Below, one piece after another: positions 54,712 through 64,000 of a stretch of 64,000 nt of DNA. The DNA comes from Impatiens glandulifera (Eukaryota; Streptophyta; Magnoliopsida; Ericales; Balsaminaceae): the NCBI RefSeq assembly GCF_907164915.1, contig NC_061869.1:46683771-46747770 (forward strand), read 5' to 3'. Each line of letters starts with the position of its first letter. The stretch's first letter is position 1. Position numbers and translations under genes: made by a program. The notes beneath the pieces were generated by a model that did no database searches, was not told the origin of the DNA, and saw nothing but the letters and a program-made list of their open reading frames with translations.

Positions 54712-55225
54712 TGTCACGGGCTCAGTCTTTTCACTAACGATCCGTGCGGTACTAGTTACGATCTCCTCAAGAACGAGTAACTAGTCAGCCTTAATCGACG
54801 CAACACTCAATGTTTAATAGAATTGACACAAGAATTCTAGAGAGAGTAGCTCTTACAAAGAATAGTATTATATTACTCGAATACTTGGTGATTTACAATA
54901 TAATACCTCATAGGTATTTATAGGACTAATTCTAGTTATTACATTAATGACACACTAATTTAGGGCATTCCTTATAAGTGTCAATCAGTGATGCACTAAT
55001 TTAGGGATTCCTTCTAATTGTCAATCAATGATGGACTAATCAAGGACATTCCTTTTTAGTATCAATCAGTGATGCTCTAATCAAGGACATGCCTTCCAGC
55101 TAGAATATTCCTTGCGTTGGGCTTAAGTGGGCTTAAGCCTCCTCCTCTTCTTGGGCCAGAAATATTGGGTCGTGACATTCTCCTTAAGCCTCCTCTTCTT
55201 GGGCCAGGGAAATTGGGCCGTGACA
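54712..55225 (-). repeat. 3' LTR of the gypsy element
   Basis: In the minus sense it starts TGTCACGGCCC after the purine tract GTGGGGGAGAA and ends GAGCCCGTGACA. A segment of about 50 bp around the start ('gcctcctcttcttgggccag...gggccgtgacattctcc') is duplicated at 55135-55230. A second possible LTR start therefore lies near 55176. Confidence 0.75.
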
Positions 55226-55484
55226 TTCTCCCCCACTCAATCTGGTGACGTCCTCGTCGCTTCCTCCTTGTAGGCCTGGATGGTGTCTCCACATAAGATA
55301 AAAGTTTTAAGTGACATGCTGACTTTTCAACTCGTTTCTTCTTTAAGAAAGGGCCTTCGTATTGCCTCACAAGCCCCTTGTGAACTTTGGAAAATCGTCT
55401 CTCTTGATGGAGGAGAAGTTTTACTATCACTCGGTTTCCTCCGAACTCCAAGTGTCTTCTCTTCTTGTCCTCCCAATTCTTCAT
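55077..55484 (-). pseudogene. gypsy pol C-terminal fragment
   Basis: KNWEDKKRRHLEFGGNRVIVKLL...SKVHKGLVRQYEGPFLKKKRVEKSACHLKL matches the post-integrase 'DKKRRxxEFxxGDxVLVKL...HKGLVRxYEGPF' block of Ty3/gypsy pol. Downstream residues run into the duplicated purine tract/LTR border and are not real coding sequence. Confidence 0.8.
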
Positions 55485-55541
55485 TCTTTTGGCGGTCTTG
55501 GCTATTTCACACTTCTCTTTCTTGAAGAGAAACTCCTCCGG

Positions 55542-55982
55542 TTATCTCTTTAATTCCTCCAATTTGGGAGGTTTAATGCGATAAAGAACCGTCGCCGATG
55601 ATTTAGTACATTTGACTAACTCTTCTCTATGATCCACCTCTCTCTTATGGTGGTGTTTCTCTGATAATCCAGCGGGCATTACATCATGACCTTTCTCTAG
55701 GACAGTTGTAACTTCTGGAGGTATCTTCTCTTTGAACGCAGTTCTCTCATCTTCTTTCACGGTGACAAAAGATGATGGGTAGGTCTTCTCCACACCTTTT
55801 GAGAGTTGCATGGCAGAGAGGTGTCTAGCTTCTCTTTTGCCCTCTCTTGTTAAAGGTATTGTGCGAGTATTACCTTGTTCTAGAATGTACATCATATTGG
55901 CAGAAGGGAGTAAGAATTTAAATTTGTATTTACAAAGATTCGAAATATAGTCTCGAGTATGGAAGGTGACTACTTTAGCCAT
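55542..55982 (-). pseudogene. gypsy protease-RT linker fragment
   Basis: ...IPPEVTTVLEKGHDVMPAGLSEKHHHKREVDHREELVKCTKSSATVLYRIKPPKLEELKR matches the stretch just before the RT domain in gypsy elements (PPE..xVL.EFxDVMPxELP..LPPRREVDHxIELVPG...PYRMxPPELxEL). The RT that should follow is deleted. Confidence 0.8.
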
Positions 55983-55985
55983 CAG

Positions 55986-57420
55986 ACTACTTATGATTGA
56001 TGTTTTTTATTTATAATTTTTGATACACATATTGTATATTCTATAAACTAATAAATTACGAAATTTTAATTATTTTTTATATAATATATAAATAACTTTT
56101 CGTTTTTTATTAATAAGATAAAACTAAATTTTCAGTATAGAAATATCATTTAAGTATAAAAATATTATTTACCCTTTTATGTAAAATATAAAATGTAGAC
56201 AAATAATTAAAATGATTAATTTATTTTTATTTAAAGATATCGCAAACAAAGTTTTAAATTAATTGTTATATATATAATTTTAAAAAATGATCCATATATA
56301 TACAATAAATATGTATTAAAAATAAAATTAAAAAACACTTATTATTTTAATATAATTAAATTAATTTTTTATTGTTAAAATTTATTATTTTTGTATTGTT
56401 AATGTTAAATTATATATTTCATTTATTATTTAGAGAGAGAAATAAAAGAAGAATACAAAATGTCTTATCCTTTTTTTTTCAAATCGACCCACCCAAGATG
56501 CAAATTAACCAAATGTCTCGACCCAACAATTCCAACCATTTAGATTTAAGATTATTATAGATATAGAATTACTGCGAATTAAATCATTAGATGAAGCCAT
56601 ATGTTAATTTAACTTAATAATATGTGTCCATTCATTTGATAAATAATATATAATTAATTAACAATGAGGTCCCACATGTATATTGATTTCTGAAATTCAA
56701 TGGTATAATTTTTTTTTTTAAATAAAATATTATTTTAAAAGATTAAAGCAAATCCTTTACTGTTGAAATTAATAACAATTAATTTTTTTTATCAAATTTA
56801 AAATAATGTTTTAAATTTGAAATAATCTAATAACAATTTTATTGATGACATCTTTTATTTAAATTACTTAAAAATAATTAATTTAAAAGATTATTTATTT
56901 GATAAAAAGTCTCCAATTGATTTCAGTTTAAAATAAATAAAAAAGTATACATATACAAACGTAATTTTAAATTTTAACCAAAGTTTTGCTTTTGTTCGTA
57001 GTTTGGTGATACTCGAGAAAGAGCTTTAACGCTTCATCTTCCGTACCTATTTCAAAAACTTTTTATACTTTATAAAATCTTGGATTTTGAAAATTGATTG
57101 TATGAAGTTTTATTTAACCAATTATTCTTCCGGTCCTAGACATGCACATGTTTTTGTGTTTTTAAAATTGTAATAACATATTTAAGTGTTGGTACATGTT
57201 GTTGATGATGAAGAAGAAGGTGTATTGTACCTGAAGAATATTAGTTTTAAAGGCATTAGGATTTAAAAATAATAAATCTCAAATGAGCCTTTATCAAAAT
57301 ATTTGTTTTGGAAAATATTCCAAAAATATTTTGAAATCATTATTTATTTTTTTGGAATTTTAAGAAAATGGCTTTGAGTCCAAAAATTACATAAATAACT
57401 TTGGTAATTAAAAGTGAAAC
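55986..57420. other. AT-rich intergenic DNA, no gene seen
   Basis: Very AT-rich; no domain, RNA or bounded element recognised. The short open frames are low complexity. Confidence 0.5.
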
Positions 57421-58945
57421 CAAATGGACCCTAGGACCGGTGTCCCCGGTCTTAGGTGCGTTTTGTATCGGTTAGGGCTAAAGCCTGGAGATCCTTAGTC
57501 AGGGTGATGAAATCACTGGTCTTGGGTCAGCCTGGGGCTAACATCATTAGGTCTAGGTTTAAGAATCTCGGTCGGGTGTGAGATTCCTCGGTCGGATATA
57601 AAAATTCTCGGTGCTAGTCGAAATTCATTAGTCGGACCTCTTGGTCCTCAAGAAAATCAAAACGGTATGTTTTACAGTTTTGATTTAGGCTTGAATTCTT
57701 TGATCTAGGAGATTGAGTAACCTTACAAAGCTCCCAAAATCATTATGAACATCATCACGAGGCTTCATTCGATCGAGATGATGATTCATTCAACCAAAAT
57801 AGTTTTGATGTAAAAATTGGGTTTTTGATGTTTTGGCTTTAATAAAGTTTAAGGATATTGTCAATAGATTTTTTATATTTCATATGATTGATTGAAATCA
57901 AAACATGAACACTTGTTGTTCATTATCGACCAATTCAAGAATTTCAAATTTTCATTTTGTATGAAAATATTAATTTTGATCAAACATGATCGCGTTGGAT
58001 CAAACCTGATCCAAATATGTTCCCAACATCACCATTTGTTGTTCTGTTAGACCATTGTCTAAATTGACATTGCAAGAACAAGAATGTGACGATTCTATTA
58101 AATATACTCTGAGTATAGAAAGAGCCCAAGGCTTTAGAATTTGAAGCACAATGACATCCGAATTTGAGTAGCGAGACTCAACCTCATGATGCATGGTTCA
58201 AAGATTAAGCATTCGAGCAAATAAATCCCTCGAAGAAATTCAGGGTGAAACGTCTCGGTAAAAGACTCAATAAAGCGATAGCATAAATCTCGAAGAACAT
58301 CGATTACATGTGGTTTCCTCTCGACACACTCTAAGGAAGGAAGTACGAAACTGATTCTTGAAAGTATTTCAAGGTCGATGAAGAAGACGCTAGTGCCTTG
58401 AAATTAAGGGAGATTGACTGCAGACATAATCACTAAGAAGAGTCGTGATTAAATATTTCTTCGATAAACTAAGGAGCGATACTTAAAATAACATTTGGCT
58501 AAAACAGAAGAGCGTTGTTCTTACAAATTCATATTCAAGTATTTCGCCAAACTAAGGAGCGATACTTAAATTGAATGTTTTGCTAAATAAAAGAGTAGTG
58601 TTCTTACAGTTATAGTCAAGTATTTTACTAAACTGAGTAGCGATACTTAAAATAATATTAATCACTAAGTAAAGTTCTGATTAGAATAATCATTAATATT
58701 TTTCGCTCCATGAGAGAAGCGTGACAAACAAAATCACTAAGAAGAGTTTTGATTAAAATGATTATAAAATTTCTCAATGAGAAGAGTAATAAGAACACAA
58801 TAAGCAAATTAAGTCAAGATGTGTACTCACATACAATCCAAAGGCTAGGCGAGGTGTGCAATGATATAGTCGAACTACCAGGTATTAATCAACGCGATTG
58901 TTAGACCGGAATGATGTATATTCCAAACGATATAAACACAATCAT
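57420..58945 (-). repeat. inverted copy of the 'GGACCGAG' dispersed repeat plus tandem blocks
   Basis: The reverse complement of 57425-58030 parallels 780-1300, first the AT-rich part and then the GC-rich 'ggaccga' motifs. From about 58448 to 58710 there are three ~82-bp units ('caagtattt.gccaaactaaggagcgatacttaaa'), with interspersed 'atcactaagaagagttntgatta' motifs. No coding region. It is probably one diverged, non-autonomous retroelement interrupted by the solo LTR that follows. Confidence 0.55.
58805..58945 (+). repeat. ~145-bp tandem repeat, copy 1
   Basis: 'gcaaattaagtcaagatgtgtactcacatacaatcc...gatgtatattccaaacga' matches 60616-60760. The solo LTR lies exactly between the two copies. 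Confidence 0.8.
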
Positions 58946-60611
58946 TGTTGGGTCAAATTATTTTGACTAACGATATTTTGATGATGAATATGTGTAAAAC
59001 TTAAATAAGAATGAAGTTAAGCCGCCTAAATTGTGTTTATGCAGGAGCATCAAAATTTGTCTAACTTTGACGCGATTTGAATAGGCTAATTACACGCATT
59101 ACGTAGTTAGACGTGTAGTCTAGCATATACGTAGTTAGACGTGCAGTCTAACAGATACGTAGTTAGACGTGCAGTCTAACAGATGCATAGTTAGACGTGC
59201 AGTCTAACAGATGCGTAGTTAGACGTGTAGTTTAACAAATACGTAGTTAGACGTGTAGTCTAATAAATGCGTAGTTAGACGTGCAGTCTAACAGATGCAT
59301 AGTTAGACGTGCATTCTAACAGATGCGTAGTTAGACGTGGAGTCTAATAGATGCGTAGTTAGACGTATAGTCTAACATATGCATAGTTAGACGTGTAGTC
59401 TAACAGATGCGTAGTTAGACGTGCACTCTAACAGATACGTAGTTAGACGTGCAGTCTAACATATACGTAGTTAGACGTGCAGTCTAACAGTTACGTAGTT
59501 AGACCTACAGTCTAACAGATACGTAATTAGACGTGCAGTCTAACAGACACGTAGTTAGACGTGCAGTCTAACAGACATGAAGTTAGATGTGCAGTCTAAC
59601 AATACGTAGTTGGACGTACAGTCTAATAGACACGTAGTTAGACGTGAAGTTTAACAGACATGTAGTTAGACGTGCAGTCAAACTCCATTAGATATATGAG
59701 TCTAATGGGATACAAAGTTAGATGTTGGCGTCTAACTCCTTTAGACAAGTCTGAAGTAAAACGTTGTCTAATGGAGCACGTCTAATGCCTCGCTTCAGCA
59801 GCTGCTTGAAGTTAGCATACATATACCCACGATCAACTAGCTGTATGCTACTCCTGCTCCACTCATCCGCGCAGTCCAATACGCTATCTATTTGATCAAA
59901 TTAATGAATGCCACATAAGTAAACATTCTTCCCACTATTTGTACTATGCAGGACAATTACAGAAGAATGTTTGGCGCACTACCAGTCTGGTACGGCCACA
60001 ATCCATGTGCTCAGAGCCTGTTGTACGTTTGTACTATGGAGACTATACAATGGGCGCTTGCCACATGTCCATCCAGGAGATTCGACTGTTGGTGCATTTC
60101 TACTATATATTTATGCCAAAGGACAACAGACGAATTACCTCACGAATTGCTGGTTGCTTGCTCTCTTGCTTACTAATTTGTACATCATCTTCAAGCTCAA
60201 GAGAGAGAATCAAAATATGTCTAGTTGAGAAATATTCTTATTCATATTGTAAGTTGAACAGAGTCTGTTCTGTTCAACAGAGTGTTAGCTAGCCAGTAAA
60301 CTGTATTTGATTCAAAGAAGTATAATATAATCCTTATGGTTGTTGGAAGAAGGAGTGACGTAGGAGAATTTGCTCTAAACATCCATAAACAACTTGTTGT
60401 GTCTTTTACATTCTGTGTATTCTTCTCTCATTGGTTCGTAGCTTTAAACCTGAACAAACAGTTCCGTACTTGAATCGCTTCAAGAGTTTGCAAGGGTTTG
60501 TGAAGAATAGAAAGATATATTAATCCATAACAAGATTTCTATCAAATCGTTTTCCAGAAGTTGTCATCAATAGCTAAACCCCCATCTCTATTTATTACAC
60601 CGATACTATCA
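58946..60611 (+). mobile_element. solo copia LTR (1.67 kb) with a large hairpin minisatellite
   Basis: It starts TGTTGGGTCAAATTATTTTG and ends ...CGATACTATCA. Flanks are ATCAT (58941-58945) and ATCAG (60612-60616), a 5-bp target duplication with one mismatch. No internal region is attached and the tandem host repeat continues on both sides, so this is a solo LTR left by LTR-LTR recombination. The 3' half matches the LTR at 2689-4153. Short open frames near 59939-60292 lie in several frames of the LTR and are not supported as genes. Confidence 0.85.
59098..59690 (+). repeat. hairpin minisatellite in the solo LTR, ~28-bp unit
   Basis: About 21 units of the core GTTAGACGTGCAGTCTAAC followed by 'agatacgta'. 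Each core is a perfect 7-bp inverted repeat with a GTGCA loop. Some changes keep pairing and others break it. The array occupies about a third of the LTR. Confidence 0.95.
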
Positions 60612-60615
60612 ATCA

Positions 60616-60785
60616 GCAAACTAAGTCAAAAGGTGTACTCACGTACAATCCAAAAGCTATGCGAGGTGTGTAAGAATATATTCGAAACAACCAGGCTCGA
60701 TCTACACGATTAATAAACCAAGAACGATGTATATTCTAAACAAAGGCGAATCGTCAACGAGTGTACGATAAACCGACTTTGAATA
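60616..60785 (+). repeat. ~145-bp tandem repeat, copy 2, and flank
   Basis: 'gcaaactaagtcaaaaggtgtactcacgtacaatcc...gatgtatattctaaacaa' matches 58805-58945 with scattered differences. It continues directly to the LINE target site. Confidence 0.75.
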
Positions 60786-60798
60786 ATGAAGAGTAATT
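60786..60798. repeat. LINE target-site duplication, left copy
   Basis: ATGAAGAGTAATT, identical to 62524-62536. The bases outside differ (a against c), so 13 bp is the exact length. Confidence 0.95.
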
Positions 60799-62523
60799 TT
60801 TTTTTTGGGAAAACGACTTAGCGTCATTTCATTAAAAATTCCCAAAAACGGGAAAAAAAACCACGAGTTTAAGAGATCATTCTAGACAGGCCTAAATGAT
60901 TTTGAAGTCGTAACATTCTGAATAAAAGCTAAAAACGTAAATGAATTATCTGTTTACAATGCTTTTAATTCTAGTGAGTTTAAAAAACGGTAAATTCCAG
61001 TTTCTGCAGATATTCCAGTTCTGCTCCGTGCTTGGAATTCCTCTCCACGTTCCCGCGAGGGCGCTGCAATCCGATACAATATCTTTCCATAACTCGTCAA
61101 TGCTCCTGCGGGTTCTGTCATATACACTTGCATTCCGTTCTTGCCAAATGTTATACACCACTGCTCCAAAGCCGCACTTGAACACGCTTGTTGCAAATCT
61201 ATTTCCCTTGGCTTTGAGTAGTGCCGCTTCTTTGATTTCATTCCATTCGCTCGGGAAACTGATCAGCTCCAGGCTTTTATAGAATCTGTCCCAAAGCTCC
61301 GAAGCAATACAACAGCTCCCGAATAGGTGATCTATGGTTTCTTCATTCCCTATGCATAGAAGACAGCTCGCGTCCAGGATGCTCATATACTTACTGATAC
61401 GATCACGTGTGTTGAGTCTTTCCCAGAAGGCGAGCCATAGGATGAACTGATGTCGAGGGATAATCTTCGTTGACCATACAAGAGGAGCCCATTCTACTTT
61501 CTGCGCTTTTTCCCGGATTACCTCCCATATTTTCTTCAATACCAGCTTCCCATTGTCCTCAGCTTTCCATTCATGAATATCCGGTCTGTCGTGTAGTTGT
61601 ATGTTACTTATATGATCAAGTATCCTCTTTCCTTCTGGAATTCTTCTCAAGAGCAAGTTCCAATTCCCGTATTTGATGTCTCTGATTTTCGCTTTTGCGC
61701 AGTCCCTTCTGTTACGAGTATTTTGAAACTGCTCCTTGTCGATGATGGGCTGGTTTTCAAACCAAGGGTCGTGCCAGAATAGAGTGCCTTTCCCGTCCCC
61801 TAGTCGGATGTCATAAAGATCTGCAATATCGCTTCTTAGTTTAAGAATCTTTTTTAGAGACCAGCTCATACCTTCGTGAATTTTGCAGGTCCAGATGCTG
61901 GTTTCGTGTTTCATAAATCTCGTATGCACCCATTTGATCCATAGTGACTCCTGATTGCGCTCCAAAGCCCACAGATGCTTGAAGGTTAGAGCCTTGTTCC
62001 ACTCGATACAGTTCTTCAAGTCGATGCCTCCCTCGTCCTTCGGTTTGCAGAGAGCGGTCCATTTGACTTTCTTTCCTCCTCTTCCACTATTTCCCCATAT
62101 AAAGTTTCTCATCAGTGTGTCGAGTTCCTTCATTACCTTCTTCGGAATGACCATTTGCTGCGCCCAATAGCCAACTATGCCCATAACCACGGTTTTGATA
62201 AGTTCGATCCTCCCTGCATAAGAAATTTTTTTCGCTGCCCAGCCAGATATCGTGTTTTTTACCTTTTCAATCAGCGACTTGTAGTGTGAGATCTCGATCT
62301 GCTTTGCAGTTAACGGAATTCCTAAGTACCTTATGGGAAATCTGCCTTCCTTGATGCCCATGATGTTGAAGATGTCCTGTTTTGTTTCGTCCTTCACGCC
62401 TCCATAAAATGCCACACTTTTGCTTTCATTAATAGTTAAACCTGTTACCTCAGAAAAGAACGTTAGTGCAGCCCTAATAGTTTTAATGGAATCAACGTCC
62501 GCGTGCGCTAGAATGAACAAATC
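60799..62523 (-). mobile_element. 5'-truncated plant LINE (L1-like)
   Basis: A perfect 13-bp target duplication ATGAAGAGTAATT flanks it (60786-60798 and 62524-62536). On the minus strand the element ends in a short poly(A) (plus-strand T-run to 60806). Its 5' end is truncated inside the RT gene. The single clean frame and exact target duplication indicate a fairly young insertion. Confidence 0.95.
60946..62523 (-). pseudogene. LINE ORF2 C-terminal part (end of RT plus zinc-binding domain)
   Basis: 525 residues without a stop, beginning at the insertion border with D-LFILAHADVDSIKTI. In full elements this is what follows the catalytic (F/Y)ADD, so the break falls at or within that motif. The RT thumb follows (IRYLGIPLTAKQIEISHYKSLIEKV), then the conserved plant LINE block (NFIWGNSGRGGKKVKWTALCKPKDEGGIDLKN). 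The zf-RVT domain has CLLCIGNEETIDHLFGSC (C-X2-C-X8-H-X4-C). No RNase H domain follows. There is no native start codon; the first base triplet of the long frame after the border is TTG. Confidence 0.92.
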
Positions 62524-62536
62524 ATGAAGAGTAATT
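62524..62536. repeat. LINE target-site duplication, right copy
   Basis: ATGAAGAGTAATT, identical to 60786-60798. Confidence 0.95.
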
Positions 62537-64000
62537 ACACGTGTCTCTCGAGAGACTCGTCAGACTTGTTCTCTTTTCATTCAAGAAATCCAAAATAAAC
62601 TATAAAATTGGGTATTTTCCAAATGTAGTGCCTAGGTTCAAGCTTGGACACACATCTTTCTAAATTGAGTGTTTTCTATAAATTCTGTCCAATAGGGGCA
62701 TTCTTTAGACACTCATTTCCACCCCCCATCTTTATAGTTTATACTTTTAATAAATCTGAGCCTATACAAATTTCTAAAATTCATTCACGAGCTTATTGCA
62801 TGATTTATTTTAAAGACAATTATTTTTAGAACAATTGAGTTTTTGAAAATAATTGATTTTGGATTTTTAGTAAGTTAAGGTTGTAATTTGTATATGTTAC
62901 AACACTTAAAGAGTTATTATATTTTTAATATTCAAAGTTTTATTTAAATTAATACCTTGGATATTTATAAATAAATAAAACATACAATATATGTATATTA
63001 ACATTTTTTTAAGAATAAAAATTTCGTTATGTATAATTTTGTTATTTTTATAATTAAAATAGTTGTTTGAAATTGTTAGATTAATTGTCGACTAGATTAG
63101 TTGTTAGATTAGATTTTGCAATTTATTTTGAATTAGTTAGTTAATATTTTTTAATTAGAATTGTTCCTTAGAAATATGATAATTAAAAATAAAATTGCAT
63201 ATTTGTTTTTAAACCAAATCTTATTTTTGTAGGATGAAGGGAGATGTGTGACTTTTTAAAGGGTCAATCCAAGATCCACATGCAAGATTTGTATCAGATT
63301 TGTTAATGAGACAAGAAAATCAAAATCAAAATCAAAGGCAATTCAACCCGAAGTAAGGCCAAGGAAAGAATCCAATTGACGGATCCGATCGGTGACCCGA
63401 CCTATGGACCGACCCATGCCCAAGATCTGACCCATGGAATCAAATGCTAAAAAGGAAAAAGTGGATGCAATGTTCACATTCATGATGGTGATAGATGCTA
63501 AAAAGGAAAAAGTGAATTGGCCATTTGAAGAACATAAAAACAACAAGAAAAACAATATGTTTTTTATGTACAGTTTATTTATTTATTTTTAATATTTTTT
63601 TGAATGATTAGATCTAAGTATGTATTTTGTATATATAAAAATGTTTAATTATATGTTAATAAATTTTTATAAAATTCTAGGGTAGGGCCATTTGATTTTA
63701 AAGATCTTTCGAAAAACAAAAACAAGAAAAACAATCTGTTTTTTTATGTACAATTTTATTTTATTTTTTATTTTTTTGAATGATTAAATCTAAGTATTTT
63801 GAATATATAAATGTTTAAATATATGTTAATAAAGTTTCTGAAAGTTTTGAGGATCCATTTGGATAACTAAAATTAGTTAGAATAGGGTTAGCTCTAAACT
63901 AGAAAGAATAGTAGGTATGCTGTTTTAGCGACGCTTAGGACCTACAACCTACATCTGAAGCTGACCCAGGACCGAGTACCGAGCACCAGAAGACCGAGGA
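62537..64000. other. AT-rich intergenic DNA with a duplicated block
   Basis: No gene is seen. A block of about 135 bp occurs twice, at about 63534-63668 and 63713-63848 ('aacaagaaaaacaatntgttttttatgtacantttattt...ttgaatgattanatctaagtat...atgttaataaa'). A smaller repeat ('gatgctaaaaaggaaaaagtg') occurs at 63445 and 63495. The last 50 bases carry 'ggaccgag' motifs of the 1165-1680 family, so another copy of that repeat begins here. Confidence 0.6.

Larger units (their letters stand above)
54712..55985 (-). mobile_element. internally deleted Ty3/gypsy element
   Basis: In minus orientation the order is an AP-RT linker fragment, the C-terminal end of the integrase region, a purine tract, and one LTR (54712-55225). 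The RT, RNase H and integrase core are absent, joined out between about 55484 and 55541. It sits directly in a 5S unit at its 3' end. The 5' end and 5' LTR are not recognised. Confidence 0.8.

Noticed and set aside
59939..60292. Three overlapping frames in the solo LTR
   Set aside because: No domain, three frames open at once, and all lie inside a non-coding LTR.

Overview
This is a gene-poor, transposon-rich stretch of a plant nuclear genome, almost certainly a eudicot. It is AT-rich, has GT-AG introns, plant-type LTR, MULE, CACTA and LINE relatives, and plant 5S rRNA sequence. Only two genes look like ordinary host genes: an 11-exon trehalase (12108-17414, +) and an intronless membrane-anchored SAM-dependent methyltransferase-like gene (35397-36698, +). 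Nearly everything else is mobile or tandemly repeated DNA. All calls are by eye; no search was run.

Layout. 1-2500: a dispersed repeat with a TATA-like site and a GC-rich 'GGACCGAG' minisatellite, then a possible decayed late retroelement ORF. 2689-5880: a decayed copia chain (LTR, tRNA-iMet primer site, broken gag, start of a second LTR). 5900-12000: AT-rich DNA with MITEs, a small MULE-like foldback element and (TA)n tracts. 12108-17414: trehalase. 18474-27839: two nested, related MULEs. The outer one is a ~1.08-kb foldback element. The inner one (19315-27588) is a full-size element with a DUF1985/Ulp1-protease gene (+) converging on a MULE transposase gene (-). 28500-31800: decayed copia, a LINE tail and a CACTA end. 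35.4-36.7 kb: methyltransferase-like gene. 37873-43238: a complete but disabled Tork/Tnt1-type copia, nested in an older copia (about 37.7 kb and 43.2-45.7 kb). 45.66-46.2 kb: a ~60-bp minisatellite. 46466-54711: a decayed 5S rDNA tandem array of about 20 units (~430 bp each). It is cut at 54711 by an internally deleted Ty3/gypsy element (54712-55985). 57.4-60.8 kb: a diverged repeat containing a solo LTR (58946-60611). 60799-62523: a 5'-truncated LINE with a perfect 13-bp target-site duplication.

Most notable: the MULE pair carries GC-rich minisatellites whose unit is itself a perfect hairpin (CTGTCGC-AG-GCGACAG). Most arrays lie in predicted introns of the two MULE genes, and two of them form palindromes of about 200 bp. 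An unrelated copia LTR family here carries long arrays of a different hairpin unit (GTTAGAC-GTGCA-GTCTAAC).
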